In this document: positions 41,791 to 52,855 of the stretch, in pieces | How positions within the stretch are numbered: the first letter of the stretch is position 1 | Layout of the letters: every line of letters begins with the position of its first letter | DNA from: Ovis canadensis | Taxonomy: Eukaryota > Chordata > Mammalia > Artiodactyla > Bovidae | Length of the DNA: 64,000 nt | Assembly (NCBI RefSeq): GCF_042477335.2 | Contig: NC_091246.1 | Location: forward strand, 251,414,501-251,478,500 | Reading direction: 5' to 3' | Notes under the pieces: model-generated | The model's input: the letters and a program-made list of their open reading frames with translations, nothing else | Told to the model about the DNA's origin: nothing | The model's database searches: none | Translations under genes and position numbers: made by a program

Positions 41791-42063
41791 CGGAGAAGGC
41801 AATGGCACCCCACTCCAGTACTCTTGCCTGGAAAATCCCATGGACGGAGGAGCCTGGTAGGCTGCAGTCCATGGGGTCGCTAAGAGTCGGGCACGACTGA
41901 GTGACTTCACTTACACTTCTCACTTTCATGCATTGGAGAAGGCAATGGCAACCCACTCCAGTGTTCTTGCCTGGAGAATCCCAGGGACGGGGGAGCCTGG
42001 TGGGCTGCCGTCTCTGGGGTCGCACAGGGTCGGACACGAGTGAAGCGACTTAGCAGCAGCAGC
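41791..42063 (+). mobile_element. Bov-A2 SINE
   Basis: Sense dimer ending cgacttagcagcagcagc. Perfect 11-bp target duplication, atagaaacctt, at 41780-41790 and 42064-42074. The intact duplication suggests a recent insertion. Confidence 0.96.
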
Positions 42064-42074
42064 ATAGAAACCTT

Positions 42075-42744
42075 TAAGAATTGTTAAGTTAGAATAGTCT
42101 GGGTTGGGGTTTAGTGTTAGATTCACAGCTGGGCCTGCGGGAGGGTGGCTGGACCCTGTTTTGGGGGAGGAAGGCTGGTCTACTGTCTGGTCCTCTGTGA
42201 GGACACCACCACCAGGCCACCCCCTGGGGGTCCTTCCAGGGGCTGCCCTCCTCCCCTTGGGTGCTTTGTTCAGGCACCTCAGGGCCCCACTTCAGGTGGT
42301 ACAGAGCTTGCCAATTGTCCCCTGTATATGACTCTCCAGCTCAAGACTACATTTCCCAGTCTCCTTTGCAGTTAACCTGACCATGTGACTGGGATCAGCC
42401 AATAGGATGTGAGTAAAAAAAATGATGCCGGCAATTTCTAGGTTGGCCCATTAAAAGGACAGGACTGAACTTTCCTTTCCCCTTCCCTTTTACCCGTGGC
42501 TAGAGCAGACCCCTTGGAACCCAGCATGGAGGCCTATGTGAGGCTGGCAGAGGCGCCTGGGTTATGGATCTTTGGACTACCATTTGAGAGAGATGTGAAC
42601 TTGAATCGCATGAAGGCGATGTATTTTGAGGTCTATTTGTTACAGCAGCCCATCTTGCAAATGTGCCTTCTTCATGTGGCAAACACAGCTTGATAACTCA
42701 TCTAAATCCTGTAGCGACTTACTTGTGTGTTCAGTCACAATCAG
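42075..42744. other. Probable ancient LTR-like remnant
   Basis: 42310-42690 has the phrases ctacatttcccagtctcctt, gggatcagccaataggatgt and ttgaggtctatttgttacagcag, resembling old mammalian LTR-type repeats. No viral genes. 42075-42300 shows nothing. Confidence 0.4.
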
Positions 42745-42850
42745 TATAGCATTATGGTTCGAAGCCTGTGGTTAGACCTGCTTTCAAAGCCCCGTTCCTT
42801 CACCTAGCAGCTTGCGACTTTTGGCAGATTACTTAATCTCACAGCACGGG
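42745..42850 (+). mobile_element. MIR fragment, sense
   Basis: ttcgaagcctgtggttagac, ttttggcagattacttaatc. Confidence 0.6.
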
Positions 42851-42981
42851 GGTCATTTCAGTTGGAAATGTCTTTTCACATACTGACCTTGTCCATGCCC
42901 ACATGCATACGTCACTGGAACTAAGGTTCCAAGGGACAAAGCACTGTCATTACCACCGGTACACTCTGATAGTTTCCATTC

Positions 42982-43158
42982 CGGTGGTTCTCAAAGTGTG
43001 GTCCCTGGACCGGCAGCATCAGCATGACCTGGGAACTTGCAACTTCTTGAGACCCATCCCAGACCTGATGAACCGGAGATTCTGGGGGTAGTGCCTAGAA
43101 ATTTGTTTCAACAGGCCTTCTGGGTGATTCCAATGAGACTAGAGTTTGAAAACCACTA
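42982..43158. mobile_element. MER5A (hAT-type non-autonomous transposon)
   Basis: About 177 bp with terminal inverted repeats: ggtggttctcaaagtgtggt at the left, gtttgaaaaccacta at the right. Internal gcagcatcagcatgacctgg and ggccttctgggtgattccaa are typical. Adjacent octamers ttccattc and ttttactc could be a decayed 8-bp target duplication. Confidence 0.85.
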
Positions 43159-43547
43159 TTTTACTCTATTTAAAAAAATGGAGATTATTCATTACCTAAA
43201 TTGATCTCATAACCCACAAATAAGAATCATGAGTCATGCAGACTTCGTGGATGTCTGTTTCCCTGCTGGCATCCATTTCTTCTCCTTCCCTCTCTTCCCT
43301 TCCCCTTCCCTTCTCTCCCCTCATTTCCATCCTTCCTTATCTTTTTCCTCCTCTTCTTCCTCCGCCACCTTCTTCCTTTCCTTCCCTTTCTTCTCCTTCT
43401 CTTCCTCCTCCTCCTCCTTTTTTTTCTTTCTTCTCAAAATTTCAATACAGGAACTAACTCTGGTCTATGACTCCACAGAGAGGTCCAGACAGTCCTGCCA
43501 ACTGATGCATTGGTTGGTTCAGGGATGAACTCGTGACCTTTGTTGGT
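43159..43547. other. Block dominated by a polypyrimidine tract
   Basis: Apart from the tract at 43272-43433, no repeat or exon recognised. Confidence 0.5.
43272..43433 (+). repeat. Polypyrimidine tract (CT-rich)
   Basis: About 160 bp almost entirely C/T on the plus strand (TTCC, TCCTCC units). Mirror-like stretches could form intramolecular triplexes. Confidence 0.85.
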
Positions 43548-43548
43548 C

Positions 43549-43889
43549 AGTTCAGTTCAGTTTAGTTCGGTTCAGTCGCTCAGTCATGTCTGACTCTTTG
43601 CGATCCCATGGACTGCAGCACACCAAGCCTCCCTGTCCATCACCAACTCCCGGAGCTTACTCAAACTCATGTCCATTGCGTCAGGGATGCCATCCAACCA
43701 TCTCATCCTCTGTCGCCTCATCTTCTCCCACCTTCAATCTTTCCCAGCATTGGGGTCTTTTCCAATGAGTTAGTTCTTCGCATCAGGTGGCCACAGTATT
43801 GGAATTTCAGCTTCAGCATCAGTCCTTCCAGTGAATATTCAGGATGGACTGGTTGGATTTCCTTGCATCCAAGGGACTCCTTGTTGTCC
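43549..43889 (-). mobile_element. BovB 3' fragment
   Basis: Antisense, beginning with five cagtt-type units then ggttcagtcgctcagtcatg, and ending ccaagggactccttgttgtc. About 340 bp. Confidence 0.9.
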
Positions 43890-44461
43890 AATGAAATGCA
43901 AACAAGGGACACTGGCTGAAACTACTGAGAAAGAGGAGCTTTCTTCCCAGGGGTCGCTGCGTTGTTGGAAAAGAACCCCTGGCCTCAGGCTGCCTGATGT
44001 TACAGGCATCTCAGAGGAGAGAAGCTGAGAGATGGAGGGATGTGCTGAGGCCTTTGGCATCCTGCATCATCTTATGCTTGATCCCAGGCCCAGCTGACTC
44101 TCAGAGGTTCCGGAGGAGTCCGGCTCATGTTGCTCATGGCAAAACATTTGAAAACACAGCCTTTATTACTCTTTGGTCCTTCTTTGTCTCAGTCTCCCCG
44201 CTCTCTCATTCCTGTTTCTTGTAATCCCCTCCCAAATAAACCATCTATACCCAGGTCTTTGTGTCAGGCTTTGTTCCCATGGAAACCCAAGCTAAGACAG
44301 ACAGATTCCTGTGGATCGTTGAGCATTTGGATCCAGCCAGAACTGAAACAAACTCTACTCTTGGGCTTTTCAGTTAAGTGAGCCCAAAGTTCCCCTACCC
44401 TCACTTCCCATTTTTGGCTATGTGTATTAGTGATCTACTACTGTGTAACAGTAACCACTAA
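43890..44461. other. Ancient LTR-like remnant
   Basis: 44225-44310 has an AATAAA (44235-44240) followed by caggctttgttcccatgg and acccaagctaagacagacag, like the 3' end of an old LTR-type repeat. 44310-44400 (atttggatccagccagaact; gggcttttcagttaagtgag) belongs to the family seen inverted at 47335-48030. No viral coding sequence remains. Confidence 0.4.
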
Positions 44462-44585
44462 TAGGGTTTCCCTGGTGCCTCAGATGGTAAAGAATCTGCC
44501 TGCAATGCAGGAGACCTGTGTTCGATCCCTGGAGAAGGGATATGGGCAGAGGAGCCTGGCGGGCTACAGTCGGACACAACTGTGA
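44462..44585 (+). mobile_element. Bov-tA SINE, internally deleted
   Basis: Sense head gggtttccctggtgcctcag, then gttcgatccctggagaaggg jumps into gcagaggagcctggcgggct; most of the body is missing. Confidence 0.82.
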
Positions 44586-44790
44586 TAACACTTTCCCTCT
44601 CACTGTGCAACAGATCACCCCCAAGCTTTGTGGCTTTAAACAACATTAAGTATCACGGTTTCTGTGGGTGAGGAATCCAGGAGGGGTTTTCCTGGGTCCC
44701 CTGGCTCAGGGTCCCTCGTGAGGCTGCAATAAAGATGTCAGCTTAAACTGCTTTAGCTCGAAGCTTGACTGAGAAAAGATCTGCGTGCAA

Positions 44791-44805
44791 GCTCCCCTCT
44801 GGTGG
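44791..44805 (-). promoter_or_regulatory. CTCF-like motif (14/15)
   Basis: GCTCCCCTCTGGTGG is the reverse complement of the CTCF core with one mismatch. It lies inside an ancient repeat, so it may be a repeat-borne or chance match. Confidence 0.3.
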
Positions 44806-45032
44806 CAGAACTCGGTTCCTGATGGGCTGTTGGATTGAGACCCTCGGAAGTCTGCTCTCTGTTAGTCAGAGGTGGCTCTCAGCGCCTCGCCATGTGGGCC
44901 TCTCCACAGGGCGCCTCACAACACGGCAGGGCAGGCAGCACAGACACCACAGTCATTTATCACCTGACTTTCCAAGTGACAACCTAGCGCTTTCTGTAGT
45001 GTTCTGTCTGTTAGAAGCAAGTCTCGAGGTGA

Positions 45033-45056
45033 CCCTAATCCTAACCCTAACCCTAG
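45033..45056. repeat. Short interstitial telomere-like repeat
   Basis: Four CCCTAA-type units (one with a T for C change): ccctaatcctaaccctaacc then ctag. It sits within a recognisable ancient repeat, where the flanking text aggt and agcccacaca appears otherwise continuous. Confidence 0.8.
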
Positions 45057-45454
45057 CCCACACACAAGGGGGGCGGGATTACACAAGGACACGGGGACCA
45101 GGGAGTGGGGACCTTCGGGAGTCATCTTATTCTTAATAGTAGAAGCTGCCTGCCTCGAGCTACAAGGAGTAAGAGACCCAGGTCCAAGGCACAGAGCTGG
45201 AGAGGATTGAGGATGGAGCTTGACCTTCCAAACCCACCTGTGGTTGGTCCCAAGGTAAGGAGAGGTTACAGGCATCTTGGGGACACTTGGAGAATGGAGA
45301 GTCCATAAAGGTTCTGGTGGGCAGGAAACGAAAGAAGGAAATGGAATGCGGGGGTTGCCCTTATGGTTCAGGGAAGACCCACAGAAGACCATCGCTGTCG
45401 TCTTCTTTAAGGGCTGTTCTCTCTGTTGGATCTTCACTGTGCTATCATAGTACT

Positions 45455-45730
45455 GCTGCTGCTGCTGCTGAGTCGCTTCAGTCGTGTCCGACTCTGTGCG
45501 ACCCCAGAGACGGCAGCTCACCAGGCTCCCCTGTCCCTGGGATTCTCCAGGCAAGAACACTGGAGTGGGGTGCCATTTCCTTCTCCAATGCATGAAAGTG
45601 AAAAGTAAAAGTGAAGTCACTCAGTTGTGCCCGACTCTTAGCGACCCCACGGACTGCAGCCCACCAGGCTCCTCCGTCCATAGGAGTTTCCAGGCAAGAG
45701 CACTGGAGTGGGGTGCCATTGCCTTCTCCA
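45455..45730 (-). mobile_element. Bov-A2 SINE
   Basis: Antisense dimer beginning (GCT)n at 45455-45471 and ending cattgccttctcca. 11-bp target duplication at(c/t)atagtact at 45444-45454 and 45731-45741. Confidence 0.95.
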
Positions 45731-45764
45731 ATTATAGTACTAGCTAACATTATTTTACATCTAT

Positions 45765-45930
45765 TCTGTGTCCATCCCTGGATGAGGAACTTGCACGATC
45801 TCATTTAATACTCCTCCTGTAAGATCAGACTTGGAAGTATCCTCACTTTGCAATATGAGGAACCTGAGGTACAGAGGAGTTATGTAACTTGCCTGAGGAC
45901 ACACAGCTATTAAAGTGGTGTCACTGGAAT
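45765..45930 (-). mobile_element. MIR SINE, antisense
   Basis: gatctcatttaatactcctc, tcactttgcaatatgaggaa, cttgcctgaggacacacagc. Confidence 0.8.
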
Positions 45931-46070
45931 TCATCAGAGACTAAGTCTTTATCAGCAAGGTGACCAAAACCATCTCAGTACAGTAACATAAAAGCATTCA
46001 TGGAGGCTTGAACACATTCATTCATTCAGAGCCTTAATCCCCCTACTCTTTCATACAAGGTCTTTATCTC

Positions 46071-46295
46071 CTGACTTCCCAGGTGGAGCAAGTGGTAAAG
46101 AATCTGCTTGCCAATGCAGGAGATGCAAGAGATGCAGGTTAGATCCCTGGATGGGGAAGACCCCCTGGAGGATGAAAAATGACAGCCCATTTTAGTATTT
46201 CTTCCCTGGAAAGTTCTATGGGCAGAGCAGACTGGCAGGCTGCATACAGTCCATGGGGCTGTGAAGAGCTGGATGTGACTGAGCTTGCACATGCT
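46071..46295 (+). mobile_element. Bov-tA SINE, diverged
   Basis: Sense: ctgacttcccaggtggagca, gaagaccccctggaggatga, gctggatgtgactgagcttg. More substitutions than its neighbours. Confidence 0.85.
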
Positions 46296-47334
46296 AAGTT
46301 CCCCGCCCTCAACTTTCCAGTTACGGAGTTTCCATTATTGCCAGCATTTCTAAACCTTCTTGGGTCATGGAGGCTTTAGAGAAAGCATTGAAAACTATGG
46401 ACCTTCTCTTCCACCAAAAATGCCTTCATGCACTCAAACCCACATTAGCCATATGATTTTAGGTGGCAATTGTCTTTGTGAAGGGGCCCTTCTCATTGGC
46501 TCAGCTTGGGCCTTGTGGCCATGCGGGAACCAATCACTGCGGTGGAGGGGGTCTGGTGCTCTGATTGGCCAGTTACTTAGGGACCATGGCATCCCATCCT
46601 CTCATTTTACTGATGGAGAAATTAGAGCCTGCAGGGGAGAGTGACTATCTTACAGTCACACAGCATTGGTGCCCAGGGCAGACTCGGGCAATAAGGCACG
46701 ACTATCCCTTGGCCGGCAGGTTCCTCCCAGGCTGATGTGACTGACTGGCTGAAGTGTTCCCAGCCACCTGTTCTGAGCTTGGCACACAGTACGCATTTCA
46801 TAAGCACTAGAGAAATTGATCTGCAAGCCCCCATGAAGGAAACAATGAGAATAAAGTGTGTTTACCCAGGGAGACCCTGGAGCGCTGTTCTGCAGGATGT
46901 TGTTAGACATTCCATGAAAAAGACATTGCTTCATGAGGATGTAAGTTTGTGAAACACTGGACTAAACAAAGCGAATTGGCTCCCTTACTTTAGAGCATCT
47001 CAAAATTCTTAATAGGCTCATTGCAGAGAATCCCCTCAAGGGAGGATACAGCATGCAGTATTTTCCAAACTGGTTTGACCATGCAATCCTCCTTATTAAA
47101 TGAGATTTTGGAACAACCAGTGATTAGAGAACCATATTTTGGGGAGTTCCAGGAACACAAGGATCAGTGTGGACCAGGGAGGTCAGGGAAGGCTTATTGG
47201 AGAAGGAGGTGCTTCAGTGACATTCAAAGTCAGGAGGATTAGGAGAATTAGATGAGAGCAGGGAAGCCATCCCAAATGAATCGCAGGAGAAAGCACTAAA
47301 TAATAATAGCATAGCGCATATGAGTGAGAAGACT
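46296..47334. other. Patchwork of decayed repeats
   Basis: 46320-46460 and 46870-46960 resemble old DNA-transposon-type repeats. 46490-46570 has paired CCAATCA/ATTGGC phrases (tctcattggctcagcttggg) of the 47.3-48.0 kb family. 46600-46690 is MIR (listed). 47100-47260 (gtcagggaaggcttattgga) looks like antisense L2. No exon. Confidence 0.4.
46600..46690 (-). mobile_element. MIR fragment, antisense
   Basis: attttactgatggagaaatt, cttacagtcacacagcattg. Confidence 0.65.
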
Positions 47335-48044
47335 TATGTTGGTCAAGACTCCATTGGAGACAAGCATCAGAAGTGTAATTCAGGCTGGTTTAGGTGAAAA
47401 AAAGGGGATTTATTCATCCATGTAACTGATTTCAAGGAGATCCAACCAGTCCATTCTGAAGGCGATCAGCCCTGGGGTTTCTTTGGAAGGAATGATGCTG
47501 AAGCTGAAACTCCAGTACTTTGGCCACCTCATATGAAGAGTTGACTCATTGGAAAAGACTCTGATGCTGGGAGGGATTGGGGGCAGGAGGAGAAGGGGAT
47601 GACAGAGGATGAGATGGCTGGATGGCATCACTGGCTCTATGGATGCGAGTCTGAGTGAACTCCGGGAGTTGGTGATGGACAGGGAGGCCTGGTGTGCTGC
47701 GATTCATGGGGTCGCAAAGAGTTGGACACGACTGAGATACTGAACTGAACTGAACTGAACTGATTTCAGATGTGGCTGGATCTAGGTGCTTGAACCATGC
47801 CTTTGGGGGTAAGTATTGACTTTGTTCACAGACAGGCTCTTTTCTGGAGGAGGAGGGCCTGGCATGTCCAGGCTCCCACACTGCCAGCTAGCAACCTCAG
47901 CAGGAAGTGAGATGCTTCCGTACAACTGTTTCCACCAAAGTCCCGGGATGGACTCTCATTGGCTCTTCTTGGGTCATGTGCTCACTCTGGCACCAATCAC
48001 TGCAGCTGAGGGCATTTGGTGCCCTGATGGCCTGAAACCATAGC
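47335..48044 (-). mobile_element. Ancient interspersed repeat, split by BovB
   Basis: ttaggtgaaaaaaaggggat before the BovB; gatgtggctggatctaggtg, agctagcaacctcagcagga, ctctcattggctcttcttgg and accaatcactgcagctgagg after it. The family is common in mammals; I do not assign it a name. Confidence 0.5.
47435..47757 (+). mobile_element. BovB 3' fragment
   Basis: Sense: aggagatccaaccagtccat to ctgaactgaactg. Target duplication actgatttca at 47425-47434 and 47759-47768, sharing an extra A with the BovB end. 323 bp. Confidence 0.94.
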
Positions 48045-48130
48045 ACCCCATCTTCTCATTGACAGATGGAGAGATGGGAGCCCAGAGAGGGCAAATGACT
48101 TTCCCAAGGTCTCAGAGCTGGTGAGTGGTG
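48045..48130 (-). mobile_element. MIR fragment, antisense
   Basis: cttctcattgacagatggag, gcaaatgactttcccaaggt. Confidence 0.65.
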
Positions 48131-48479
48131 GCGTTGAAGACTGCAACTTTCAGTTCAGGGATCTTTCTGCTACAGCTGGTGCCTGGGGGCTGCTTAGATC
48201 AGCCTGGGCCACACCGGATGCCTGCTGGCTTCTTCATACTGAATGCGGTGGTGGGATCCTGCCTGGAGAAGAGGCTACCAAGGACCAGAGTTCCAAGGCC
48301 TTGAAGGAGCAGACAGGCTATAGGAATAGCCAGGTGACTGAGTTGGCTGTGAGCATGTGCAGGGTGGGCTGTGGTTGGGGAAGACAAAGAGAAGCCAAGT
48401 CTCCCTGGCTTCTAGTGGCAATGAGTGGGAGAGAGGGATTGTTTGGGACCATCTGTCCACATGGGTCTGTCTGAGGCCT
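48131..48479. other. Non-repeat block, no gene seen
   Basis: No exon or repeat recognised; a 117-codon plus frame at 48121-48474 begins in MIR and lacks features. Confidence 0.4.
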
Positions 48480-49800
48480 GGGGTGTCTGGCCAACTCTTC
48501 CTTCTCCCTGAATGTCTATAGGCACTTGATTCTACCTTCTCAATATCTCTAAACAATCCACTTCTCTCTGCTTCTACTGATCTCATTCTAGCCTGAGTTA
48601 TCGTCATTTTGCACCTGGCTGCTGGCAACGGTCTTTTAAATGGCCTCACATTCCCCTTGATGAAAGTGAAAGTGGAGAGTGAAAAAGTTGGCTTAAAGCT
48701 CAACATTCAGAAAATAAAGATCATGGCATCCGGTCCCATCACTTCATGAGAAATAGATGGGGAAACAGTGGAAACAGTGTCAGACTTTACTTTTTTGGGC
48801 TCCAAAATCACTGCAGATGGTGACTACAGCCATAAAATTAAAAGAGGCTTACTCTTTGGAAAAAAGTTATGACCAACCTAGATAGCATATTCAAAAGCAG
48901 AGACATTACTTTGCCAACAAAGGTCCGTCTAGTCAAGGCCATGGTTTTTCCTGTGGTCATGTATGAATGTGAGAGTTGGACTGTGAAGAAAGCTGAGCAC
49001 CCAAGAATTGATGCTTTTGAACTGTGGTGTTGGAGAAGACTCTTGAGAGTCCCTTGGGCTGCAAGGAGATCCAACCAGTCCATTCTGAAGGAGATCAGCC
49101 CTGGGATTTCTTTGGAAGGAATGATGCTGAAGCTGAAACTCCAGTACTTTGGCTACCTCACGGGAAGAGTTGACTCATTGGAAAAGACTGATGCTGGGAG
49201 GGATTGGGGGCAGGAGGAGAAGGGGCCAACAGAGGATGAGATGACTGGATGGCATCACGGACTTGATGGACGTGAGTCTGAGTGAACTCCGGGAGTTGGT
49301 GATGGACAGGGAGGCCTGGCGTGCTGCGATTCATGGGGTCACTAAGAGTCGGACACAACTGAGCGACTGAACTGAACTGAACTGAACTCCCCCTTCTTGC
49401 TTCCCCATCCCCACCCCGTTCTATTCTCTCTATGGCAGTCTGGGTGCATTTTTAAAAACTCAAGTAAGAGATTGTCACTAAGATTTTTGATGACTCTCCT
49501 TGCCTTCAAGATGAAACCCAAACTGCCGTTCTTCAGCCCTCTCCTGCCTCTTCACAGGGAACCACCCCCATTGCACTCCAGACACAGGGGCTTCTCCTTT
49601 GAACACGGTTTCCCTTTGAATGAACTACATCCCTTGTGCGTATGCTGTTCCTTCTGCCTGAAACTCTCCTCTCCCCTCTTCTGTTGGCTAAATCCTGACC
49701 CTCACTCAGACTTTGGCTCAATGTCCCTTCCTTTCCTTGAAGAAATCTTTCTTAATGTCTTCCTTAAGACTGAACTGGGTCCACCTGCTACAGCCCCCCA
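48480..49800 (+). mobile_element. L2 LINE, split by BovB
   Basis: Sense L2 text before (acaatccacttctctctgct; gctgctggcaacggtctttt) and after (gatgactctccttgccttca; gatgaaacccaaactgccgt; cttctgcctgaaactctcct; cttgaagaaatctttcttaa) the BovB at 48655-49387. Confidence 0.65.
48655..49387 (+). mobile_element. BovB 3' fragment, 733 bp
   Basis: Sense, from cttgatgaaagtgaaagtgg to ctgaactgaactgaact. Contains a TGA at 48747-48749 where copy 1 has TGG, a stop also present in copy 2. Residual open stretch 48869-49285 carries [20 protein letters not shown] and [16 protein letters not shown], the BovB C-terminal region. Confidence 0.93.
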
Positions 49801-49824
49801 CAGAGCCACCTTCCTGCGAGGTGA

Positions 49825-49899
49825 GGAAACTGTGGCTCCAAGAAGGAAGGGACTCATCAGAGGTCACACGACTAGTAAATGGTAGAGCTCAATTAAGTT
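49825..49899 (-). mobile_element. MIR fragment, antisense
   Basis: gaggtgaggaaactgtggct, gaggtcacacgactagtaaa. Confidence 0.7.
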
Positions 49900-49930
49900 T
49901 ATTTCAATAAATATGAACGGAGCACTTACC
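49900..49930 (-). mobile_element. L2 end, antisense, left of BovB
   Basis: tttatttcaataaatatgaa and the target-duplicated gagcacttacc; the L2 continues at 52856. Confidence 0.55.
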
Positions 49931-52855
49931 TATGCAATATTGCTCTTTACAGCATTGGATCTTGCTTCTATCACCAGTCACATCCACAGCTGGGTATTGT
50001 TTTTGCTTTGGTTCCATCCCTTCATTCTTTCTGGAGTTATTTCTCCACTGATCTCCAGTAGCATATTGGGCACCTAATGACCTGGGGAGTTCCTCTTTTG
50101 GTATCCTATCATTTTGCCTTTTCATACTGTTCATGGGGTTCTCAAGGCAAGAATACTGAAGTGGCTTGCCATTCCCTTCTCCAGTGGACCACATTCTGTC
50201 AAGAAATGGAGTAGCCATCATGGTCAACAAAAGAGTCTGAAATGCAGTAGTCGGATGCAATCTCAAAAACGACAGAAAGATCTCTGTTCATCACCAATGC
50301 AAACCATTCAATATCACAGTTATCCAAGTCTATGCCCCAACCAATAACGCTGAAGAAGCTGAAGTTGAACGGTTTTATGAAGACCTACAAGATCTTTTAA
50401 AAGTAACACCCCCAAAAGATGTCCTTTTCATTATAGGAGACTGGAATGCAAAAGTAGGAAGCCAAGAAACACCTGGAGTAACAGGCAAATTTGGCTTTGG
50501 AATGCAGAATGAAGCATGGCAAAGACTAATAGAGTTTTGCCAAGAAAATGCACTGGTCATAGCAAACACCCTCTTCCAACAACACAAGAGAAGACTCTAC
50601 ACATGGACATCACCAGATGGTCAACACTGAAGTCAGATTGATTATATTCTTTGCAGCCAAAGATGGAGAAGCTCTATACAGTCAGCAAAAACAAGACCGG
50701 GAGCTGACTGTGGCTCAGATCATGAACTCCTTATTGCCAAATTCAGACTTAAATTGAAGAAAGTAGGGAAAACCGCTAGACCATTCAGGTATGACCTAAA
50801 TCAAATCCCTTATGATTATACAGTGGAAGTGAGAAATGGATTTAAGGGACTAGATCTGATAGAGTGCCTGATGAACTATGGGTGGAGGTTTGTGACATTG
50901 TACAGGAGACAGGGATCAAGACTATCCCCATGGAAAAGAAATGCAAAAAAGCAAAATGGCCGTCTGGAGAGGCCTTACAAATAGCTGTGAAAAGAAGAGA
51001 AGTGAAAAACAAAGGAGAAAAGGAAAGATATAAGCATCTGAATGCAGAGTTCCAAAGAATAGCAAGGAGAGATAAGAAAGCCTTCCTCAGCGATCAATGC
51101 AAAGAAATAGAGGAAAAGAACAGAATGGGAAAGACTAGAGATCTCTTCAAGAAAATTAGAGATACCAAGGGATCATTTCATGCAAAGATGGGCTCGATAA
51201 AGGACAGAAATGGTCTGGACCTAACAGAAGCAGAAGATATTAAGAAGAGGTGGCAAGAATACACGGAAGAACTGTACAAAAAAGATCTTCACGACCCAGA
51301 TAATCATGATGATGTGATCACTCACCTAGAGCCAGACATCTTGGAATGTGAAGTCAAGTGGGCCTTAGAAAGCATCACTACAAACAAAGCTAGTGGAGGT
51401 GATGGCATTCCAGTGGAGCTGTTTCAAATCCTGAAAGATGATGCTGTGAAAGTGCTGCACTCAATATGCCAGCAAATTTGGAAAACTCAGCAGTGGCCAC
51501 AGGACTGGAAAAGGTCAGTTTTCATTCCAATTCCAAAGAAAGGCAATGCCAAAGAATGCTCAAATTACTGCACAATTGCACTCATCTCACACGCTAGTAC
51601 AGTAATGCTCAAAATTCTCCAAGCCCGGCTTCAGCAATACGTGAACTGTGAACTCCCTGATGTTCAAGCTGGTTTTAGAAAAGGCAGAGGAACCAGAGAT
51701 CAAATTGCCAACATCTGCTGGATCATGGAAAAAGCAAGAGAGTTCCAGAAAAACATCTATTTCTGCTTTATTGACTATGCCAAAGCCTTTGACTGTGTGG
51801 ATCACAATAAACTGTGGAAAATTCTGAAAGAGATGGGAATACCAGACCACCTGACCTGCCTCTTGAGAAATCTGTATGCAGGTCAGGAAGCAACAGTCAG
51901 AACTGGACATGGGACAACAGACTGGTTCCAAATAGGAAAAGGAGTACGTCAGGGCTGTATATTGTCACCCTGCTTATTGAACTTATATGCAGAGTACATC
52001 ATGAGAAACGCTGGACTGGAAGAAGCACAAGCTGGAATCAAGATTGCCAGGAGAAATATCAATCACCTCAGATATGCAGATGACACCACCCTATGGCAGA
52101 AAGTGAAGAGAAGCTAAAAAACCTCTTGATGAAAGTGAAAGAGGAGAGTGAAAAAGTTGGCTTAAAGCTCAACATTCAGAAAACGAAGATCATGGCATCT
52201 GGTCCCATCACTTCATGAGAAATAGATGGGGAAACAGTGGAAACAGTGGCTGACTTTATTTTCTGGGGCTCCAAAATCACTGCAGATGGTCACTGCCGCC
52301 ATGAAATTAAACGACGCTTACTCCTTGGAAGAAAAATTATGACCAACCTAGATAGTATATTCAAAAGCAGAGACGTTACTTTGCCGACTAAGGTCTGTCT
52401 AGTCAAGGCTATGGTTTTTCCTGTGGTCATGTATGGATGTGAGAGTTGGACTGTGAAGAAGGCTGAGCGCTGAAGAGTTGATGCTTTTGAACTGTGGTGT
52501 TGGAGAAGACTCTTGGGAGTCCCTCGGACTGCAAGGAGATCCAACCAGTCCATTCTGAAGGAGATCAGCCCTGGGATTTCTTTGGAAGGAATGATGCTGA
52601 AGCTGAAACTCCAGTACTTTGGCCACCTCATGAGAAGAGCTGACTCATTGGAAAAGACCCTGATGCTGAGAGGCATTGGGGGCAGGAGGAGAAGGGGACG
52701 ACAGAGGATGAGATGGCTGGATGGCATCACGGACTCGATGGACGTGAGTATGAGTGAACTCCAGGAGATGGTGATGGACAGGGAGGCCTGGCGTGCTGCG
52801 ATTCATGGGGTCGCAAAGAGTCGGACAGGACTGAGCGACTGAACTGAACTGAACT
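49931..52855 (+). mobile_element. BovB LINE, 5'-inverted (copy 2)
   Basis: About 2.9 kb. 50198-52855 is sense BovB; 49931-50197 is BovB in the opposite orientation, equivalent to copy 1 positions of roughly 27375-27642. About 170 bp (copy 1 27643-27810) are missing at the junction and everything upstream is truncated. Perfect 11-bp target duplication gagcacttacc at 49920-49930 and 52856-52866 shows that it is one insertion. This is the twin-priming signature. The enzyme-coding region is broken by a 4-bp deletion near 50860, a 1-bp deletion near 52091 and several stops. Confidence 0.95.
50864..52117 (+). pseudogene. BovB reverse transcriptase ORF (broken)
   Basis: 417-codon open stretch covering the linker and most of RT. 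Visible: RARREKKAF-like basic region (RIARRDKKAFLSDQCK), [34 protein letters not shown], motif [18 protein letters not shown] (intact here, damaged in copy 1), motif B GKGVRQGCILSP and motif C YADD at 52073-52084. It fails right after YADDTT at a 1-bp deletion. The endonuclease lies upstream in another frame (GDWNAKVG at 50436-50459, SDH at 50715-50723). The real start is lost to truncation and inversion. Confidence 0.88.

Larger units (their letters stand above)
44586..45443. other. Ancient repeat remnant plus unique DNA
   Basis: 44400-44461 and 44586-45150 read as one old repeat (tgtgtaacagtaaccac; ctttgtggctttaaacaaca; cacggtttctgtgggtgagg; gggcgggattacacaaggac) split by the SINE; family unassigned. 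It carries a CTCF-like motif at 44791 and a telomere-like insert at 45033. 45160-45443 shows nothing. Confidence 0.45.

Noticed and set aside
43718..43912. Frame ending in [15 protein letters not shown] as a protein gene
   Set aside because: It is the antisense BovB C-terminal coding region in a truncated copy.
42310..44310. Endogenous retrovirus with coding genes
   Set aside because: Only short LTR-like remnants are visible; no gag, pol or env similarity is apparent.
45033..45056. Chromosome end or telomere
   Set aside because: Only about four units, flanked on both sides by an ordinary ancient repeat; it is interstitial.
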